Shown here piece after piece: positions 38,520 through 50,030 of a DNA stretch of 53,481 nucleotides. A program made the position numbers and the translations under genes. How positions within the stretch are numbered: position 1 is the stretch's first letter; each line of letters begins with the position of its first letter. Below the pieces are notes generated by a model. That model did not search any database, was not told the origin of the DNA, and saw only the letters and a list, made by a program, of their open reading frames with translations. The DNA is from Myxococcota bacterium (lineage in GTDB: Bacteria; Myxococcota_A; UBA796; CAJQPC01), in contig JAKLKE010000009.1 in NCBI GenBank assembly GCA_023150775.1, positions 1 to 53,481 on the forward strand. Reading direction: 5' to 3'.

Positions 38520-40205
38520 TCAGGGGGTGGCTTTGATGCTGGCATCGACGGCGGGCATCACGGCCGGGATGGAGCGGTTGATGAGCCACATCTGGAGGAT
38601 AGACAGGACGGTGTTGACGAACGAGTATAGCGCCAGGCCCGAAGGAAAGGCGTACATGATGCCGACGAAGATGAGCGGCATGAGCCGAATGATGCGCTGC
38701 TGGAGCGGGTCCATGCCCGGGCTCATCGGGGTCATGCGCTGCTGGAGCATCATGAGCACGCCGATGATCGTCGGCAGGACGCCGTAAGGGTCCGCCGAGG
38801 CGAGATCCTTGAGGTAGAAGAACTCGGCGTGGTAGAGCTCTGAAGAGTAGAGCAAGGCCGAGTAGAGCGCGATCCAGACCGGGGTCTGCACGAGCACCGG
38901 CAGGCAGCCCGAGAGCGGGTTGACGCCCTCTTTGGCGAACAGCTCCATCTGGGCGGCGCCGGCCTTCTGCGGGTCGTCTTTGTGAAGCTGGCGCAGCTCC
39001 TCGATCTTGGGAGAGAGCGCGGCCATCTTGCGGCTGGAGACGAACGAGGCCCGGGTGAGCGGCCAGAACGCGAGCTTCACGCCGACGGTGAGCAGGATGA
39101 TCGCCATCCCCCAGCTCCCGACGACGTCATGAATGAGGCCCAGCACCCAGAGGAGCACCCGGCCAAAGAGGCCGAAGAAGCCCAGGTCTACGGCGTCGTC
39201 GAGGTCGTGGCCCACGGCGGAGAGCTTGCCGAGGCTCTTGCCGCCGACGTAGACCTCAAGGCCCAGCTCGGTGTGTTCGCCCGGCTTGAGCAGCACGTCC
39301 CGGGTCAACACGACGCCTTGGCGCTCGGCGTCGACCTTCTGGAACGTGAGCTTGCCCCACTCGGGGTCATCGGGGATCGCCGCGCCCAAGAAGTAGCTGT
39401 CTCCTACGCCGAACCAGCTCACCGGGCCCTCGACGGACCAGACCTCGTCATCGACGTCGGTGACGTCGAGCAGCGTCTCTAAGTCGCCGTCCACCACCGC
39501 CACGGGCCGGGTGACTGAAGAGTAGCTGTCGACCTGCTCGGCGAACTTGTCCCAGCTCCCGAGCCACACCGGGCCGGTGTAGTTGGCGGCGCCGCCGTTC
39601 TCGAACCGCACGACGACGCGCAGGCGGTTGGGATCGCTCGTCGTCGACCACACCTTCGTGACGCTGAGGCCCTCAGCCGTCGTCCCCGTGGCCGTCCAGG
39701 GGCCGGTGCCGTCGAGGGTGTAGCCCGGCGCGGTGAGGGTGCTGCCCGAGCCCGCGACGAGGAGCGCGCCGACGTCGCTCAACAGGCGCTCGGGGCCCGG
39801 CGCGTCGCCGTAGGGCGACCACTCCGGCTTCGCGCTGCGGGTGATCTTGCCGATGACATGGCGCCAGATCGGCGTCACGTCGTAGTTGGCCTCTTGGTTC
39901 GGCAGCACCACGGCGGTGAGCGCGCCGCCTTTGGAGCTGAGCTGGGCGTTGATCTCGGCGCTGCTGATGGCCAAGAGGCGATCAGGCACCGCGGCCGGGC
40001 TGAGCTGCGGCGCGACGGGGGCGCCCCCCTCAACGGGCGGGCCCACGGGCGCGGGGCCCGTCTCCCCGGCGACGGGCGGCGTGCCTTCAGGGGTGGCCAC
40101 AGGCGGCGTCTGGGGGTTCATCGCCCCCCACACCCACAGGACCGCGAGGGACAAGAGCACCGCGACGATCGCGCGCTGGTCGAGCTCGTTCTTCTCAGGC
40201 TTCAT
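38520..40205 (-). CDS. yidC: Membrane protein insertase YidC
   Basis: 561 residues, Gram-negative type. An N-terminal membrane segment (RAIVAVLLSLAVLWVWGAM) precedes a Pro-rich linker and a large periplasmic domain (about 90-340). The conserved insertase core follows: VGSWGMAIILLTVGVKLAFW, then PLTRASFVSSRKMAALSPKI, SGCLPVLVQTPVWIALYSAL and C-terminal helices near IIRLMPLIFVGIMYAFPSGL. The Arg in LTRASF corresponds to the positively charged groove residue. It inserts and folds inner-membrane proteins alone or with SecYEG. The ATG overlaps the yidD stop by 1 base. Confidence 0.96.
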   Translation of the reverse strand: MKPEKNELDQRAIVAVLLSLAVLWVWGAMNPQTPPVATPEGTPPVAGETGPAPVGPPVEGGAPVAPQLSPAAVPDRLLAISSAEINAQLSSKGGALTAVVLPNQEANYDVTPIWRHVIGKITRSAKPEWSPYGDAPGPERLLSDVGALLVAGSGSTLTAPGYTLDGTGPWTATGTTAEGLSVTKVWSTTSDPNRLRVVVRFENGGAANYTGPVWLGSWDKFAEQVDSYSSVTRPVAVVDGDLETLLDVTDVDDEVWSVEGPVSWFGVGDSYFLGAAIPDDPEWGKLTFQKVDAERQGVVLTRDVLLKPGEHTELGLEVYVGGKSLGKLSAVGHDLDDAVDLGFFGLFGRVLLWVLGLIHDVVGSWGMAIILLTVGVKLAFWPLTRASFVSSRKMAALSPKIEELRQLHKDDPQKAGAAQMELFAKEGVNPLSGCLPVLVQTPVWIALYSALLYSSELYHAEFFYLKDLASADPYGVLPTIIGVLMMLQQRMTPMSPGMDPLQQRIIRLMPLIFVGIMYAFPSGLALYSFVNTVLSILQMWLINRSIPAVMPAVDASIKATP

Positions 40206-40426
40206 CAGCAGCAGCGCTCCGCGGAGACAGGCGGCACCGGGTCAAGCCCCCCGGGATGAAAAGGATGGCAACGACCGATCCGCCGGGTCGCCATCCATCC
40301 ACCTCGCCAGGGGCCGTGCACCTGAACCGCCTCAAGCGCATAGGCTGAGCACGAAGGCCAGAAGCGGCAAGCGGGCGGCAGCAGCGGGGAGAGCACGAGG
40401 CGATAGAGGCGGATGAGGAGGATCAT
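40205..40426 (-). CDS. yidD: Membrane protein insertion efficiency factor YidD
   Basis: 73 residues from the ATG at 40426, which overlaps the rnpA stop (ATGA). The family pattern is intact: [35 protein letters not shown] and [18 protein letters not shown], including the conserved Cys residues. YidD is a small membrane-associated protein that aids YidC-dependent insertion. The frame is open further upstream, inside rnpA, but family members begin at this position. Confidence 0.93.
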   Translation of the reverse strand: MILLIRLYRLVLSPLLPPACRFWPSCSAYALEAVQVHGPWRGGWMATRRIGRCHPFHPGGLDPVPPVSAERCC

Positions 40427-40824
40427 TCCCGCCGCGATCCACCGGCTCGGGGCAGACGACGAAAGGCGTCGAGGAGGTCCGCCTCCAAGAGCCGTAAACT
40501 CGCCGTCGCCGCCTGGGGCAGCGCGACGATCGCAACATCCCACAGGTCGGTGAGCGTCCTGTGGTGGTGTCGGATCACCTCGCGAAGCCATCGTTTCACC
40601 CGGTTACGGGCCACGGCGTTGCCAACCTTTCGGCTGACCACGAGCCCAAACCGTGAGCTCGACGCCGTACCCGGGGAGAAGAGAACAAGGAGGTGGCGAC
40701 CACGCACACGGCGACCGCGCCGCTGCACACGCTGAAAGTCAGCCGAGCGACGAAGCCGGATCGAACGAAGAAATCGCCGATCCTCAGGCGCGCGCTCGGG
40801 CGCATCAGCGTCGTGGTGAGCCAG
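40423..40824 (-). CDS. rnpA: RNase P protein component, unusual start
   Basis: RnpA binds the RNase P RNA and helps mature tRNA 5' ends. The core [20 protein letters not shown] with the RNR motif is clear. The earliest downstream canonical start, GTG at 40728, would give 101 residues and would cut off [11 protein letters not shown], the conserved N-terminal strand with the Phe that contacts RNA. That motif is encoded in frame upstream, and the frame stays open to a TAA at 40945-40947, yet there is no ATG, GTG or TTG in it. I provisionally use CTG at 40824 (133 residues), which has GGAG 6 bases before it and lies just inside the rpmH stop. A sequencing error is an alternative. Confidence 0.85.
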   Translation of the reverse strand: MAHHDADAPERAPEDRRFLRSIRLRRSADFQRVQRRGRRVRGRHLLVLFSPGTASSSRFGLVVSRKVGNAVARNRVKRWLREVIRHHHRTLTDLWDVAIVALPQAATASLRLLEADLLDAFRRLPRAGGSRRE

Positions 40825-40826
40825 CC

Positions 40827-40985
40827 TCAGCTCCGCTTGGTGGCGATGGTCGGGACGAGGTTCTTGCGGCCCTTGAGGCGGCGGCGCTGAATCACCTTCT
40901 TGCCGCCCGGGGTGGCCATGCGGGCGCGGAACCCGTGGGTGCGCTTACGACGAATGTTGGACGGCTGGTAGGTACGCTTGCTCAT
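40827..40985 (-). CDS. rpmH: 50S ribosomal protein L34
   Basis: 52 residues beginning [20 protein letters not shown], followed by [20 protein letters not shown]; almost entirely basic, a textbook L34. It is the first gene of the leftward run rpmH-rnpA-yidD-yidC-jag-mnmE and faces dnaA across a 301-base non-coding stretch. The rnpA reading frame is open through most of this gene in another phase. Confidence 0.97.
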   Translation of the reverse strand: MSKRTYQPSNIRRKRTHGFRARMATPGGKKVIQRRRLKGRKNLVPTIATKRS

Positions 40986-41286
40986 GAGAGGCTCCGAGGC
41001 CGTGACCCGACGTCGGCGGTGGTCGCCGAGAGGGGGCAGCGAGGGTTCGTGGGGATCATCGTCGCGCGCCGCGCAGACGCTGAATCTACAGCCTCGACCG
41101 CTATCCGATCCCTCCCCTCAGCGCAAGCGAGGCCCGCGAGGGGGGGAGGATCGCCGATCCCCTCGATCCTTGTACCTCTCGACTGGATCGGATATCGTCG
41201 AGGGGTTCGCCGCCGACCAGCGCGCTCTGGTCTTGTCAGCCCGCGAGGTGGTCTTTGCCCCCTTCGCGATCGGGGTCGTGTCTCTG
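40986..41286. promoter_or_regulatory. rpmH-dnaA divergent intergenic region with nested inverted repeats
   Basis: No gene is seen. A perfect 10-base inverted repeat pairs tatccgatcc (41102-41111) with ggatcggata (41185-41194), and a second 8-base one pairs cccctcga (41159-41166) with tcgagggg (41198-41205). Promoters for both rpmH and dnaA must lie here. I find no good DnaA box, so this is a weaker origin candidate than 12051-12472, although rpmH-dnaA gaps serve as origins in some bacteria. Confidence 0.5.
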
Positions 41287-42648
41287 ATGAGCGAGATCTG
41301 GGAGAGAGCCCGCAAACGCGTTGAGCAGCGTGTCGGCGCGCAGAACTATGAGATCTGGATCCGCCCGATCCGCTGGGTGAGCCAGGTCGGCGCCGTGGTT
41401 GAGCTGGAGGTGCCGAACCGGTACTACCTCGACTGGGTGCAAGACAACTACGAGGGCGCGCTCACCGACGCGCTCACCGAGGTGATCGGGATGCACGTCC
41501 GCCTGCGGTTCTCCGTAGAGCAGGCCGTCGAGCCCGAGGAGCCTCCGCTGGACGATCACGGCGCGCACGGCGGCAACGGCGGCGGCGATGACATCGGCGG
41601 CCTGGGCGAGGAGGATCTCTCCCGGCGCTTCAACCTCCCCGCCGACAAGACCTTCGAGACCTACATCGTCGGCTCGTGTAACCAGTTCGCCCACGCCGCC
41701 GCCTTGGCCGTCGCCGACTTCCCCGGCCAGAACTACAACCCCTTGTTCATCTTCGGCTCTACGGGCCTCGGCAAGACGCACCTCGTGCAGGGCATCGGCA
41801 ACCGCATCCTCCAGCAGAACGCCGCCTCACGCATCGTCTACACCACCGCTGAAGACTTCGTGAACGAGATGATCCGCGCCCTGCGCTTCAAGCGGATGGA
41901 GGAGTTCCGCGCCCGCTACCGCCAGCAGGCCCACTGCCTGATCATCGACGACATCCAGTTCCTCTCGGGCAAAGACCGCAGCCAAGCCGAGTTTTTCCAC
42001 ACCTTCGAGTCCCTGAAGAACTCCGGCCGCCAGATCATCCTCACCGCCGACGTGCTGCCCCGGGAGATCGACAAGCTCGAACCCCGCCTGCGCACACGTT
42101 TTGAGGGTGGGCTCTTGGCCGACATCCAGGCCCCGGACGTAGAGACGATGACGGCGATCCTCCACAAGAAGGCGGACGCCTTGAACATGGAGGTGCCGCC
42201 GGAGCTCGCGGCCTGGATCTCCTCGCGCCTCCGGGGCAACATCCGTGAGCTCGAAGGCGCGCTCAACCGCCTCGCCGCCCTGCACCGCTTCTACAACGAG
42301 CGCCTCACGATCGAGTTCGCCCGGCGCCACCTCGGCGGGATGTTGGCTGAAGAGGCCCAGGCGATCACGCCGGAGAAGATCCTGCGGGAGGTCGCCCGCT
42401 ACTACAACGTGAAGGTCAACGACCTCGTCGGCGACCGCAAGCTCAAGGGCATCGTCGTGCCGCGCCAGGTCGCGATGTACCTCGCCCGCAAACACACGAA
42501 CCTCTCCTTCCCCGATCTGGGCCGGGCCTTCGGCGGGCGTGATCACTCGACGATCCAGCACGCCTGCAAAAAGATCAAAGAGATGGAGCCCACCGACGCC
42601 GATCTTCGCTCCCACCTGGGTGCGCTGGAGTCGAGCCTCGGCGTGTGA
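41287..42648 (+). CDS. dnaA: Chromosomal replication initiator DnaA
   Basis: 453 residues from the ATG at 41287 (MSEIWERARKRVEQRVGAQN); an in-frame GTG at 41278 is an alternative. Domain I is followed by a short acidic, Gly-rich domain II (about 85-110). The AAA+ core has NQFAHAAALAVADFPGQNYN, FGSTGLGKTHLVQGIGN (Walker A) and CLIIDDIQFLSGKDRSQ (Walker B). The C-terminal DNA-binding domain shows the signature DLGRAFGGRDHSTIQHACKK. DnaA-ATP opens the origin. Unusually, dnaN, recF and gyrB do not follow; leuS does. Confidence 0.97.
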   Translation: MSEIWERARKRVEQRVGAQNYEIWIRPIRWVSQVGAVVELEVPNRYYLDWVQDNYEGALTDALTEVIGMHVRLRFSVEQAVEPEEPPLDDHGAHGGNGGGDDIGGLGEEDLSRRFNLPADKTFETYIVGSCNQFAHAAALAVADFPGQNYNPLFIFGSTGLGKTHLVQGIGNRILQQNAASRIVYTTAEDFVNEMIRALRFKRMEEFRARYRQQAHCLIIDDIQFLSGKDRSQAEFFHTFESLKNSGRQIILTADVLPREIDKLEPRLRTRFEGGLLADIQAPDVETMTAILHKKADALNMEVPPELAAWISSRLRGNIRELEGALNRLAALHRFYNERLTIEFARRHLGGMLAEEAQAITPEKILREVARYYNVKVNDLVGDRKLKGIVVPRQVAMYLARKHTNLSFPDLGRAFGGRDHSTIQHACKKIKEMEPTDADLRSHLGALESSLGV

Positions 42649-42711
42649 GCAGGGCCGCCCGCGACGGCGGGTTTCGGGTTAGGGTCCGACGACGCCTCGG
42701 AGCCTCCGCAC

Positions 42712-45294
<2,583 letters not shown>

Positions 45295-45328
45295 TCTCGC
45301 CCGCCCGCCGCCCGATCGGAGAGCTTGT

Positions 45329-48277
45329 ATGGATCCCGCCGTCGACCCGTTCAGCCCGCTCATCAAGCTCCTCGATCGGTACAAACGTGACGTGCACCAG
45401 CTTCAGCCCGGCGCGTCTGAAGAGGCGATCCGGGCGGCCGAGCGCCACCTCGGCCACCGCCTGCCCTTCTCTCTGGCGTCGTTTCTGCGGCGCTGGAACG
45501 GCGGCAGCCTGTTTCGTGGGGCCCTGATCCTCCGCAGCAGCAGCGCCCTGGCCAACCCCAACGAGCGCCTGGCGTCGTTGGTGGCCTTCGCCGATCTCCC
45601 CGGCGGCCGCCAGTGGGCCTATGCCCCCGATGGCCAAGGCGACTGGATCTTCGGCGAGGTGAAGGACGGGTTGCTCATCCCCCTGCACGACCGCTTCGAC
45701 CGCTGGCTCTCGGCCACGATCCGCCGCTTTGACGAGGACATCCGCGACCCTGACGCCGAGCTCGCCGCCCGCCGTGAGGTGGATCCCGACGGCGGCTGGC
45801 TCTTGCTGCACGACGGCGAGGCGCTCTTGGCGAAGGGTGACCCGGTGGAGGCTGGCAAACGGTACAGCGCCGCCACCGCCGCCGACCCGAGCATCATCTT
45901 GGCCTGGCAGCGCGGCGGTGAGCTGGCCTTGGCTGAAGGTGACCGTGAGCGCGCCCGCTTCAACCTGCTCCGCGCCCTTCGCGCCTCGCGCCTGCCCCTG
46001 CCCTGGCCCGGGGCCCGGGTGATCGAACCCGGCGCCTTGCGCACCTTGGGTGGGCTCTTGCCCCCGGGCGATCCCGCCTGGGAGCGTGAGCTGGCGAGCT
46101 TCTTGGACGAGCGCGTGAGCGACGTGCGCACCTCCGAAGGCCTGCGGCTCTACGTCGCCGTGGTTCGGGAGCGGGCCCGAGCGAAGGTGGAGCGCGGAGA
46201 GCGCCGCGCCGCGAGGGATCTCTGGGCCGGGGCCTTGGACCGCGCCCGTTCGTTCGCCCGCCGTGAGGTCTTGGCCGACGCCGTGCTCGCCTTGGTGCAC
46301 CTGGAGATCGAGCTCGGTGAGCACGACGAAGCCGAGCGCCGCCTGCGCCCGCTCTTGCTCGCCGACGACGCCGAGACCCGCGCCCGGGGCCACCTCGCCA
46401 TCGGGCGCATCGCCGTCACCCGGCAAGAGCCTTGGGCTGAAGAGATCTTGGAGGAGGCCGCCCAAGGGCTCAGCGACCCCGCCGATCTCGCGCTGCGGGC
46501 GCTCTTGTGTGGTGAGCGCCACCTGCTCAACCAGCGTCACCCCCAGGCGCGGCAGATGTTCATGGAGGCCGACCACCACGCGATCCGCGCCGGAGACCCA
46601 ACCCTGCAGGCCTGGGTGTGTGTAGGCCTCGGCGACTGCGCCCGGGGCGAAGGCCAGCTCCCCCAGGCGGCGCAGACGTACAAGGCCGCCGAGTCCCGGG
46701 CCCACGAGGCGCGGGATCCCGAGCTGATCTCCCGGGTGAAGCTGCGGGAGGGCGACATGCTCGCCGCGCGAGGCCGGGCTGAAGACGCCTTGGCTTGCTA
46801 CGCCGAGGCGGCGGCCTCCTACAAAGCCTTGGAGCTCCGCGCCCGGGAGGGCTGGGCCCGGCTGCGCATCGCTCGCCTGCTCGGCCCCGAGTCCCCCGAC
46901 GGCGCCGCCGCCGCGCGCCAGGCCCGGGAGCTCTTCGCCCAGCCGCCGCTCTCACTCGCCGCGGGGATCGGCGCCGCGGACGCCTTCTTGGGCGATCCCG
47001 CGCGGTCCTTGCCCTGGCACCTCAACCTCGCCGCGATTCACGCGAAGGATCGTCTGGAGGCCCAGCGCGCCCGTCCGCCGATGACCCGCGCCGACGCCGA
47101 CCGCCCCGAGCGCCGCTTGGGCGCCCACCGCGTGGCGATCTCGGCGATGGGCCTGCCCGTGGTGAAGGCCCTCGACACTGAGCTCTCCCGCCTGAGCCGC
47201 GATCTCATGGCGGCGTCTGCCCGCCCCGGCGACCCCAAGGTGACGGCCTATGTGGCGGCGGCGGACCTGCTCGCCTCCCACCGCAGCTACGAGGCCTCTC
47301 AGGCGCTCCTCCACCAGCTCTTTGAGCGGCCCCTGCCCGACGCCGCGGCGCGGGCGCTGAAGGGGGCGATCACCCGCTCGGCGAACGGGGCCTTGGTAGA
47401 CGGCCTGCTCTCGGCGGTGGAGAAGCCCGGCGAGCCCCGCAGCGTGGCGGCGGCGGCGGAGGTGCTCGGTTGGCGTCGTGAGGGGAGCGCGGCCCCGGCC
47501 CTGCGGCGCCTGCTCGGCCCCAAGTCCAGCCGGGCCGTGCGCCGCGCGGCGGTGGTGGCCTTGGGCCGCATCGGCGAGCGGGAGGCCACTGACGATCTCC
47601 TCGACGTGCTGGAGCAGCCCGACCTCGCTGAAGATGTCGCCATCGCGCTCCTGCTCTTGGGCGACCGCCGCGGCGTAGACTTCCACGGCCAGGCCTTGAC
47701 CTCCGGCCGCGAGCTGGCGAACCCCCCCGGCGAGATCGTCGGGCGTTACGGTGGCCCGTCCTACCTGCTCCTGCTCTTGGGCTCCATCGAGGACGCCCCC
47801 ACCGAGCGCGCGGCCTCAGCGGTGCAGGGCCTCGGCTACCTGGGCGACCCCCGCGCCGTGCCCCGGCTCATCCACGCCTTGACCATCCGCGACCGCACCC
47901 TGGTCGCCGTGGCCTGCGGCGCCTTAGAGCTCATCCTCGGCCACCGCGAGGATCCTGAAGAGCCCGGCGTTCACTCCCGCTGGGAGCGCATCTGGGACGA
48001 TCGCCGCCACCAGTTCCGCGACGGCGTGCGTTACCGCGACGGCCAGCCCATGAGCCCCGCCGTGCTCGTGAAGAAGCTCGGCGACGACGACCCCTTCGTG
48101 CGCCGCGGCGCCTACGACGAGCTCGTGATCACCACCGGCCACACCCTGCCCTTCGACAGCGAGGGCCCCTGGCGAGTGCAGGTGGCGCACCAGCGGGCAT
48201 GGCAGCGGTGGTGCCACGCCCACGCGGCGGAGCTGCCGCTGGGGCGGTGGACGTTTCATGGGGGGGTGATTGGGTAG
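45329..48277 (+). CDS. SMI1/KNR4-like, TPR and HEAT repeat protein
   Basis: 982 residues, no signal peptide. Residues about 17-125 resemble the SMI1/KNR4 (SUKH) fold: AIRAAERHLGHRLPFSLASF, LRRWNGGSLF and VAFADLPGGRQWAYAPDGQG. Residues about 150-510 are a chain of helix pairs of TPR type (AETRARGHLAIGRIAVTRQE, GRAEDALACYAEAAASYKAL). From about 690 to 880 HEAT-like repeats follow (SSRAVRRAAVVALGRIGERE, DDLLDVLEQP). SUKH domains often act as immunity or scaffold modules; TPR and HEAT parts bind proteins. A large scaffold or adaptor is likely, its partners unknown. The gene follows leuS and precedes a defence-type ATPase. Confidence 0.75.
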   Translation: MDPAVDPFSPLIKLLDRYKRDVHQLQPGASEEAIRAAERHLGHRLPFSLASFLRRWNGGSLFRGALILRSSSALANPNERLASLVAFADLPGGRQWAYAPDGQGDWIFGEVKDGLLIPLHDRFDRWLSATIRRFDEDIRDPDAELAARREVDPDGGWLLLHDGEALLAKGDPVEAGKRYSAATAADPSIILAWQRGGELALAEGDRERARFNLLRALRASRLPLPWPGARVIEPGALRTLGGLLPPGDPAWERELASFLDERVSDVRTSEGLRLYVAVVRERARAKVERGERRAARDLWAGALDRARSFARREVLADAVLALVHLEIELGEHDEAERRLRPLLLADDAETRARGHLAIGRIAVTRQEPWAEEILEEAAQGLSDPADLALRALLCGERHLLNQRHPQARQMFMEADHHAIRAGDPTLQAWVCVGLGDCARGEGQLPQAAQTYKAAESRAHEARDPELISRVKLREGDMLAARGRAEDALACYAEAAASYKALELRAREGWARLRIARLLGPESPDGAAAARQARELFAQPPLSLAAGIGAADAFLGDPARSLPWHLNLAAIHAKDRLEAQRARPPMTRADADRPERRLGAHRVAISAMGLPVVKALDTELSRLSRDLMAASARPGDPKVTAYVAAADLLASHRSYEASQALLHQLFERPLPDAAARALKGAITRSANGALVDGLLSAVEKPGEPRSVAAAAEVLGWRREGSAAPALRRLLGPKSSRAVRRAAVVALGRIGEREATDDLLDVLEQPDLAEDVAIALLLLGDRRGVDFHGQALTSGRELANPPGEIVGRYGGPSYLLLLLGSIEDAPTERAASAVQGLGYLGDPRAVPRLIHALTIRDRTLVAVACGALELILGHREDPEEPGVHSRWERIWDDRRHQFRDGVRYRDGQPMSPAVLVKKLGDDDPFVRRGAYDELVITTGHTLPFDSEGPWRVQVAHQRAWQRWCHAHAAELPLGRWTFHGGVIG

Positions 48278-48361
48278 GGGCGCGGGATTTCGGGGCGGTT
48301 CGCGCGGATAATCTGCGTAAATCGACCTAAGATCGGGATACGATAGGCGCCAGGAGCGTCT

Positions 48362-49618
48362 ATGTTCATCGAGTTCCGCGTTGAGAACCACCGCTCGATC
48401 CGTGAGGAGCAGGCCCTCACCTTCGAGGCCTCCAACATCGGCGCCGACGATGACCCGGTCGTGCGCTCCGTGGAGTCGCTCAAGCTGCTGCCGAGCTTGG
48501 CCTTGTATGGTGGCAACGCCAGCGGCAAGAGCAACCTCCTGAGCGCGCTCGGCTTCTTTCGAGACGCGGTCACCCTCTCCCATCGCCTCTGGGCTCCTGA
48601 GGGGGGCGTGCCTCGCGACCCCTTCGTCTGGGGCGGCGGCGTTGGGGAGCCCTCGACCTTTGAGATCACCCTCTTGGTGGGCTCCACCCGCGTGCAGTAC
48701 GGCTTCGTCGCCGATGACCAACGGTTCGTCGAAGAATGGATCTACGCTTGGCCCAAGGGACGGAAGCAGACCTGGTTCGAGCGTGACGGCGACAAGCTGT
48801 CGTTTGGAGAGCATCTCCTCGGCCCCAACAAGGTGATCGAGCAGGTCTTGCGACCCAACGCGCTGTTCTTGTCGACGGCGACGCAGCTCGGCCATGAGCA
48901 GCTCGCGCCCTTGTCTCGCGCGCTCTCAAACATCCGCACCTTTGATCTTGGCGGGCGCTTAGGGCGCGACACGAGGCTCGCCGAGCTCTTGGTGCACCAA
49001 GAGCTCTCGAAGGTGGGCCAAGCCACGCCCGGATCCGAGACGAGCGCTGGGTGGTTGCAGGGCTTCCGTGAGCTGCTCCGGGCCGCCGACACCGGGATCG
49101 TAGACCTTCGGCTCGCCTCGGAGGAGGCAGAGGGGGGCCCCCGAGGTCGCGCTCGCCGCGCTCGTTTGTTTCTACAACATCAGCGGGACGACGAGGACGC
49201 TTGGCTGCCGTTGGAGGCGGAGTCCGGCGGGACACGAACCCTCGTGAGCCTCGCCCCGCACCTCTTGGGGGTCCTCCGTCAGGGTGGGCTGCTTGTCATG
49301 GATGAGCTTGGCGCTGACCTTCACACCCTGCTCGTGCTGCACATCCTGCGCCACTTCAGCGATCCCCAGCTCAACCCCAAGAACGCCCAGCTCCTCTTCG
49401 CCACCCACGACACGAACCTCTTGGGGACGACCCTCGGGGAGCCCGCTCTGCGCCGAGATCAGGTGTGGTTGACCGAGAAGTGCCCCAAAGGCGCCACCCA
49501 CGTCTACCCCTTGACCGATTACAAGCCGCGAAAGGGGGAGAACCTGGAGCGGGGTTACCTGCAGGGGCGCTACGGCGCGATCCCGATCCTGGGCGCCTTC
49601 GTCTTTGAGGGGGATTGA
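48362..49618 (+). CDS. RloA/AbiLi-like AAA ATPase
   Basis: 418 residues from the ATG at 48362, with AGGAG 5 bases upstream. The N-terminus FIEFRVENHRSIREEQALTF and Walker A LALYGGNASGKSNLLSALGF are typical of AAA15/21-type, OLD-related ATPases. The ABC-like signature is EAESGGTRTLVSLAP, Walker B is GGLLVMDELGADLHTLLV and the switch His is in LLFATHDTNLL. The end (DYKPRKGENLERGYLQGRYG) matches RloA-like proteins. Relatives act in phage defence together with RloB, a TOPRIM-like protein encoded directly after. Here a short frame with an RloB-like basic start follows 3 bases later and then stops. An AT-richer promoter region (tacgat near 48340) precedes the gene. Confidence 0.85.
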   Translation: MFIEFRVENHRSIREEQALTFEASNIGADDDPVVRSVESLKLLPSLALYGGNASGKSNLLSALGFFRDAVTLSHRLWAPEGGVPRDPFVWGGGVGEPSTFEITLLVGSTRVQYGFVADDQRFVEEWIYAWPKGRKQTWFERDGDKLSFGEHLLGPNKVIEQVLRPNALFLSTATQLGHEQLAPLSRALSNIRTFDLGGRLGRDTRLAELLVHQELSKVGQATPGSETSAGWLQGFRELLRAADTGIVDLRLASEEAEGGPRGRARRARLFLQHQRDDEDAWLPLEAESGGTRTLVSLAPHLLGVLRQGGLLVMDELGADLHTLLVLHILRHFSDPQLNPKNAQLLFATHDTNLLGTTLGEPALRRDQVWLTEKCPKGATHVYPLTDYKPRKGENLERGYLQGRYGAIPILGAFVFEGD

Positions 49619-49621
49619 TCG

Positions 49622-49861
49622 ATGGGCGGTCGGCGGGATCGGGATCGATCCATAGGGCGGCGGGCGCCTTCACATCAGGGACCCGCAAAGGCTCAGGAGC
49701 TGGAAGCGTCAACGGCAGGCGTCTCTTCCTCTTCCTCTTCCTCTTCCGCTGCTGCTTGCTTCACCAACTCGTCCTGCTCTTCAGGAGTCAGGGTGAAGAC
49801 GAACTCCACCGCGTTTGCAACCCCATCTCCATACTCCTTAGCGAGCAAATACCACACTTGA
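49622..49861 (+). pseudogene. Putative RloB N-terminal stub
   Basis: The ATG at 49622 lies 3 bases after the ATPase stop, exactly where rloB is expected. It begins MGGRRDRDRSIGRRAPSHQG, the sort of Arg-rich leader with which RloB proteins start. After about 49690 the frame is only antisense to the 107-residue gene and reads as low-complexity Ser. The usual following motif of RloB (hydrophobic strand plus CEGxxTE) is absent. I interpret it as the 5' end of an rloB gene replaced by the lower-G+C insert on the other strand. The resemblance covers only about 20 residues, so confidence is limited. Confidence 0.4.
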
Positions 49862-50016
49862 GCTTGGCGAACGTGGTCTTCAACTCCCGCGTAGTCACGT
49901 GAGAGCACTTGCGCGACGAGATTTCCTGGTGTACCACCGACTTCGATCTTCATCTCGCGAAGGGGTAGCAGCTTCTCCAGGCCCGCTTTGAGCTGCTCAG
50001 GGGTCATAGGTTTCAT
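49693..50016 (-). CDS. Small acidic protein downstream of HEPN-like gene
   Basis: 107 residues (MKPMTPEQLKAGLEKLLPLR), no signal peptide. The middle part (AGVEDHVRQAQVWYLLAKEY) looks helical; the C-terminus is a run of Glu followed by a Ser-rich tail, giving a strongly acidic protein. It starts 14 bases after the HEPN-like gene on the same strand and so is probably cotranscribed. Small acidic partners of basic RNA-targeting proteins are often antitoxins or inhibitors; that role is only inferred here. No family recognised. Confidence 0.6.
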   Translation of the reverse strand: MKPMTPEQLKAGLEKLLPLREMKIEVGGTPGNLVAQVLSRDYAGVEDHVRQAQVWYLLAKEYGDGVANAVEFVFTLTPEEQDELVKQAAAEEEEEEEETPAVDASSS

Positions 50017-50030
50017 AGAGTTGCCTTCGG

